NCBI RefSeq assembly: GCF_037975245.1
Contig: NC_092573.1
Location: 19,505,265-19,569,264 of the forward strand
Direction of reading: 5' to 3'
Length of the DNA stretch: 64,000 nt
DNA from: Apostichopus japonicus
Taxonomy: Eukaryota > Echinodermata > Holothuroidea > Aspidochirotida > Stichopodidae
In this document: piece after piece, positions 53,401 to 59,400 of the stretch
Layout: each line of letters starts with the position of its first letter
Position numbering within the stretch: position 1 is the first letter of the stretch
Notes under the pieces: generated by a model
The model's input: only the letters and a program-made list of their open reading frames with translations
Databases searched by the model: none
What the model was told of the DNA's origin: nothing
Position numbers and translations under genes: made by a program

Positions 53401-56400
53401 GGTGAAGGGTGGAGACCGCCCTCTCTCTCGAGCATATTTTTTTGGTGTTTTCTATGATATAGAAGTTTTATAGTAGCCGTTATAAGAGGTTTTATTATTT
53501 GTACACCAATAAATTAACTGTCTTAATTTTCGAAAAATCCTTGACCAACATTCTTCATCATACTTCCCTCTACTCTTGCAATTTTGACCGGTCTGTAAGG
53601 GGTTGAGGTTTTTTTTCTATATTGGTTTTCCATAGATGCAATTTTGTGCAACATTATGGGTATGTTTTGATGTGAATCTATTGTTCAAATTCTGAACAAA
53701 TATTGGGCTTAAAACCTTGAAAAGTGGGGCTGACGGGTATTGTTGGCGTTATTACCTACAAAAGCAATGATCCACAGGAGATGCAATGAGGTCGAACATG
53801 ATGTGTGACTGGTGACAATCTTGAAAAAAGGTTATGAATGAAAAAAATCTATTAGGAAAAATTTGGTTCTCAGGCAAAAGTGTCCATCTGGTTGTTAATT
53901 TTCAAGCCCGAGAAGTGCCATTTCCGGTGATCTGGGGGCTATCAAAACCAAAAATTACCTTGTACGCTGCGCGCCAACCAATGGTGGTGCTTCGCTTAGA
54001 TAGTAATTTGCCTGCATCCAAGCAAATGTCTCCCTCCCAATATTTGGCAGCTTCTGCATCACTTTGATTGGTTTCACTTTCCCTTTCCCTCGGAAGGCAG
54101 TGGTTGTGTCAAAATGTGTGAAAGCATGTAGGGCCAGCAGCGCCGTGCAGTATTCTTGAGTTAGATCAAAGCTACAGCGCAATGATCCAAAGTTTTTGTC
54201 TTTGTTCTTACTGGATTCCTTGACCCAGAAAACATGGGTATAAACACCAGAATTATAACTCTATGAGCCTTAGACTCCGATATATGGGTGAAAATAGTTC
54301 CAAATGACGGGCATTTTGGAAAATGGCGGAAATGCAGATACCATCCAAACATTTTCAATGGTAACATGCAAAATAATGTTCGGACGGGTCTCCTGAACAA
54401 AATGATACCACTCTTGGAGAGTCTGGGGGGGGGGGTGCTTGTTGGGTCCTGCTAGCCCATGGACTACTATCCATACGACTCTGGGCCCCTTCGCTTTGAG
54501 AGGTATACAATTCTTGTTGTTTTTATTTCGTCTTTGTATTGAGAAGAGTTAGTTGTAAGATATCGCTATCACCGGGATAAGAACTTATATAACTTTGTAA
54601 AATGGACGACGATAACAAACTACTTTATTTTAGGGTATATCCAAAAATATCAACGATTGTAAGTAAAGAGGGCGTTAGACCTGCACATGTCATGATCAAT
54701 TATTATACGTTAATTATGTAACAGTTCTTCATAGTACATTAAAAGAGAAATCGATGAATCATGCTGCATCAAATCAATGATCCCAAAAGGTTTCAGAAGT
54801 TTAAGTGTCCGCTTTCTTTCCTTTGTTTGCTGTTACGTGAAACCTGTATTGAGGCGTTCATGATACCAGCAAAGGCAAAATATTTCCTTTTGTTTTTCTT
54901 TCTCACATAAAGGTATACGCCATGGCAGTTTGTATCATGCCATTTAGAAGCAATCCCCAATGTCGTATCATAGTTAAGGTACATGTTGAACGCGTATAAC
55001 ATTGTGCTTCACAAAGTAGTCACTTACATGTTATCGCATTGCCGACACGTACTTACTTTAATGTGCGATATTGCCATTGGACTTCAATTATTCATCCTTA
55101 AGTTTTAGAAATATTAAGAAACAAACTCACGATGACGTTAAGTTTCTTTCTAACGACGTCACTGCCTTTGGTGCTTTCAATACCTACGGTGATAGGCCAT
55201 TCTCCAACTTTAACTCCAATCACCACGTAAGTGACAGTGAAGTTATTGCGGTACCTTACTGTGAATTCCTTCTTAGCTGATAAAACGTTAGGTGTGCCCT
55301 CAGAAAGAATTTCTGGTGGTGTTTTTAGAAACATTTCTACCTGCCATGAAAAATAATACTTCTTTATATTAGTAACACATATATAGACCAATGTCGGACA
55401 TTTTGTAATAAATGGTATTCCAAAACTGCTTCATAATCAGAAATAGCTTCCCTTTTCACCAGAAACAGGGGAAAAAAACGACTAGCTATGATAAGGTGGC
55501 AACGCGAGATCATTATGCTTCTTGTTCCTGGTTTCTGCAAGTATCCCTTGTTCTAATATTCTTTACTTTCTGCAAATAATGTAGCATGTGCTTTCTTCAT
55601 TCTCAAATAGTTTAATACTGTATTTCCTTGACTATATATGAATATGTAAAGTCAGACAGATAAACGAATAGAATAAGTCGCTGGTAGTCTTAAACACAAC
55701 ACATGCCACCACTTTCCCTGATTTACTTTTCATTTGCATTTAGTAATTTACCAACTAGGCAATTGGTCTGGGGAAGTACTTTCTGAAGTTTATGCTTATC
55801 CTAAGTTGCAAGTGCTAGAATTCATGTGGAGAGAGATATCATGAAAACATTCACAGTATGCAAGGTACCTTGTGTTTAATCTCGGTGCCGTTAGCAGATG
55901 AAATAGTTATTATTTGTACTGCATTTGTAAACATGCAATCCTGGCCAGTAGGCCTAGTTAATTGAAAGGTCATTATTTATCATGTATACTATAGGCCGAC
56001 TCTATATCCAAGGATATACACTGACTGTACTATGTGTGATATTCTCTAACTTGCTAACATTCCTTGTGATTCCATTTCTTACCTTTTATGTGACACATTG
56101 ATCATGATCATTGACAATCTCGCTTCTATGAGTTTAGTTTCTGCTCTCTTTTCTTTTAATAGTCAGCCATCGGTCTCTTGCCAACTTCGACAGTTTGGCT
56201 CCACTTGTGAGATACTCTTCTATGTCAACCGTTACATGAAGCAAGGACATTTAGTAATAGATTTCCCATCCACTTGCTATAGTTTTACCAATGGGTCAAA
56301 CAAAGCTTTGCCATCAACTTCTAATAATGCCAGGTAATTTATCGCCACTTCTTTACACATTTACTAGCTTTGAAATGTTCATATGTACAGCGGAGTAGGC

Positions 56401-59400
56401 TAAGCTAGGGCTACTAATAGGACAGTGTCACCAAGTTTTCGCACAATAAGCAGTAAAATATTGGAATGTAAGTGTCGAAAAATGCCGATTTCGAATGTGA
56501 GGGCATTGACACACACATAACTGTTTTTTTACGGAACGCATACTCAGAAACAGCGGACAGAAGGACGAATTTTTATGTTTACAAATGTAGGTATACAGTA
56601 CCGTGTTTAACAGCTACCGTGCTCAGTAACATGCCCGGTTTATCTGTGTCCTGCATTGCGCAAAGGCGATTCTTAAAACTCTGAACTGACCTATATTACA
56701 TCCATTGAAGTCTTTCTTCCAAATTCACATTGATTTTAGTTGTTCATATTATTTTCAGTGCGATATGTACCATTTTGTTCGATTTTTACCAGTGAGCCCA
56801 AGAACTCCGAGATTCAACAGTCTAAATGCATAAACATTTCTGATTGAATGTCTTTATTTCCAATAATTTGAGATTGAAATACCTGTCATGAGTATGTAGT
56901 TACAACTACAAGATCTTACCTCCACATCATCGTGGGCATAGTTAAACACGACTGCTTGGATTTCCACGTGTTCATTCCTTTTCACAGAATACGGTAGTAG
57001 CAATTGAATGCCAAGATCAGACCGTACCACCAGCTCTGTTGGTTCAATGACGCACATTGGGAAATTCTCATGAAGACCAAACGCTTGTATGGACCATGTA
57101 GTCATACTGCCAGGTAGGGTGTACCGCCGATAAACTAGTTCGTTACTGTCGGGGAAAGGATTGTATATATGCACGTTATCACCGCTTCTGTGTAAGGACA
57201 TTTCTCTCTTTTATAGAAACAACAAAAAGAGAAAACGGGATAATAAACGGTTCCTATTTCAGATTTGCAGGTTATTTGAAATGTTTTCGATTGACTAATG
57301 TCGAATATAACATGACCTGTAATTAGGCTAATCATGCATTTTAACGTAGAGTTACACTATGGATAAACAGATAGAAATCATTCAAGCTTATCCGGAATCG
57401 CATATTTCTAATTATCTAATGAAACCATCCAAATTTAGTACTCAATAATGCTACACGAAGTAGATTCAGACTTACGAGTCGACGTGAACTACGTCAAAGG
57501 CCCACGAGTCTGGAACATCAAATCGAACTGACGCATCATTGAACGGATCATTATCAGCGATGCTTCCAAAACCTGCTAAATCAATATCAATATTTTCCTC
57601 ACAGGATTCGTCTCTTTCAGCCTTCTTACAGCAGGCGATAAAAATTCTAACTAACTCATCGCCGACATCTTCTGTCATCTCAGGAAATCTTGTCCGAGCC
57701 CGTCGCTGGAATCTCACTGACTTCTCATTACATGAGCCACTTCCAAAGCGTCGGTGTCCTTTTGAGCAGGCAGATATCTTTCTTTCGTCGTTGCCAAGTT
57801 CTTCAACTGTATGTGTGGATGAAATTCAACCAAAACAAAGAATATCTAGAGGTTATTATTTCCACATGATTAGAGACTTGTATTTAGACTTCGTGTTTGT
57901 TTAAAGTATAGTTTAGAACCCCTAATTATTCCCAATAGCGAGTGCTATATGTTTGTCCCCTGTATGACATATCCAACACCCCCGCACTTTACTCTTTTCC
58001 ATTTCCCTTATCCCTTCATTGTCGTTCAATACATATTAAATGTTTGCCGGGTTCAGTGACTCCGTGTCTAATAGCCTTACTGGCTGCTTGTCTCCTTCAT
58101 TGCCGATTGCTCGTATGTGAACACATGCTTTTAGAAAATCATTACTCGAGATAGGAATACACTAGAGAGCTTCCCAAAGCTTTATTTTGCACATAAGACA
58201 GCCTGCATCAAAAAACAACCTTTTCCGAGGGGGTCACATGGACTTTTTTTTGTCTTCAAAGATTTGTTTACATTCAAAAACCGGTCGTTTTTTACCTTTT
58301 TCTTCAAAAAAATTGTGAGAACAGTGGAAACCTTCAATCAACTAACCCTTTCGACTACAACTAGCTAAGACATACAAGGACTCAAATCAGGAGCCTCAAG
58401 GGCATATGTAATGCTCCGTGTAGTTAGGGTAAATGTTATCACTCACGTAATTGAAACGGTAACTATTTAGCACATATTATCATGGCTAAATACTACTAAG
58501 AGGCGTTAGACCTTCTTTTAATGGGCAATTTGACCATCCAGCAGTTGGAGGATGACGACATCGCTGAATCTGAAGAAGATTCTGACGATGAAATTCTGAT
58601 ATGGTAAGCCACATGCACACTGTATGTATTGTGTATACATGTATATATGATGTACTGTTGTCGCGCAATAGGCCTTTATGACTCATCGTTACGCTTGATT
58701 ACCATTGTATTACATAATACATGTAGGTCAAGTAGTTTGGAGGGAGGGGGAGGAAAAATCAGTCATATTCCTCACATTCAACATCAAATTATATTTTACT
58801 TATAAAATAACATGTCTTGAACTCATCAAACTACCAAAAGTCCAGCAGATTTCATCAAAATAATTTCAAATGGGCAAAAAAAAAGTACAGTGTATGTATC
58901 TTAACCTCATTTGCATATTTACATATCTAATTAGCTCAATTATAAAAAAATTATAAAAAATAAAACCTCATTTCAATACCTATCTGTCAATACTTGGGTC
59001 CCTATTGAAAAAAATGACCAAATTTTAAGTAATTACAATGTGTAAATATATTTCCCCCAGGGGACAATTATATGATCACAATTGGGAATGAAGGGGTTAA
59101 GCTCTGCTGAAGAGGAGCACACTGGTCCATTTGTAGTATCTGGAGGGCTTTAGCACAAGATAGTATAAGGCCTTGATTGATGAGCGTCGTAAGTAACTCC
59201 TAGATTATCTTAAAGAGGTTATAAAGTGGTGTGTTTTCATGTCTTGGAATAGTTTATCTACATTACTACAACACCACCCATGCGCAACTTTCCCCTAAAA
59301 CTGCTTCAAACGTCAGAAATACGCTGTCAAAGTATTCCCTAGAGACCTCTCGAACTGCCAATCATAACAAAAATTCAAGCTGCCCGACGCAGTTCATCTG

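Larger units (their letters stand above)
51587..54465 (-). mobile_element. 2.9-kb inverted-repeat transposon in C3-like intron
   Basis: AGTCCATGAGCTAGCAGGAC at 51587 is mirrored at 54465. The inverted repeats extend about 290 bp (to ~51877 and ~54177) with only scattered mismatches. The 5-bp sequence ACTAT flanks both ends (51582-51586, 54466-54470). The interior holds minus-strand ORF pieces of an uncharacterised protein and a nested dispersed repeat at about 52845-54045. Near the left arm, ~165-bp GGCCATTTT/CAAAATGGCC subrepeats are amplified to 52146. Confidence 0.85.
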
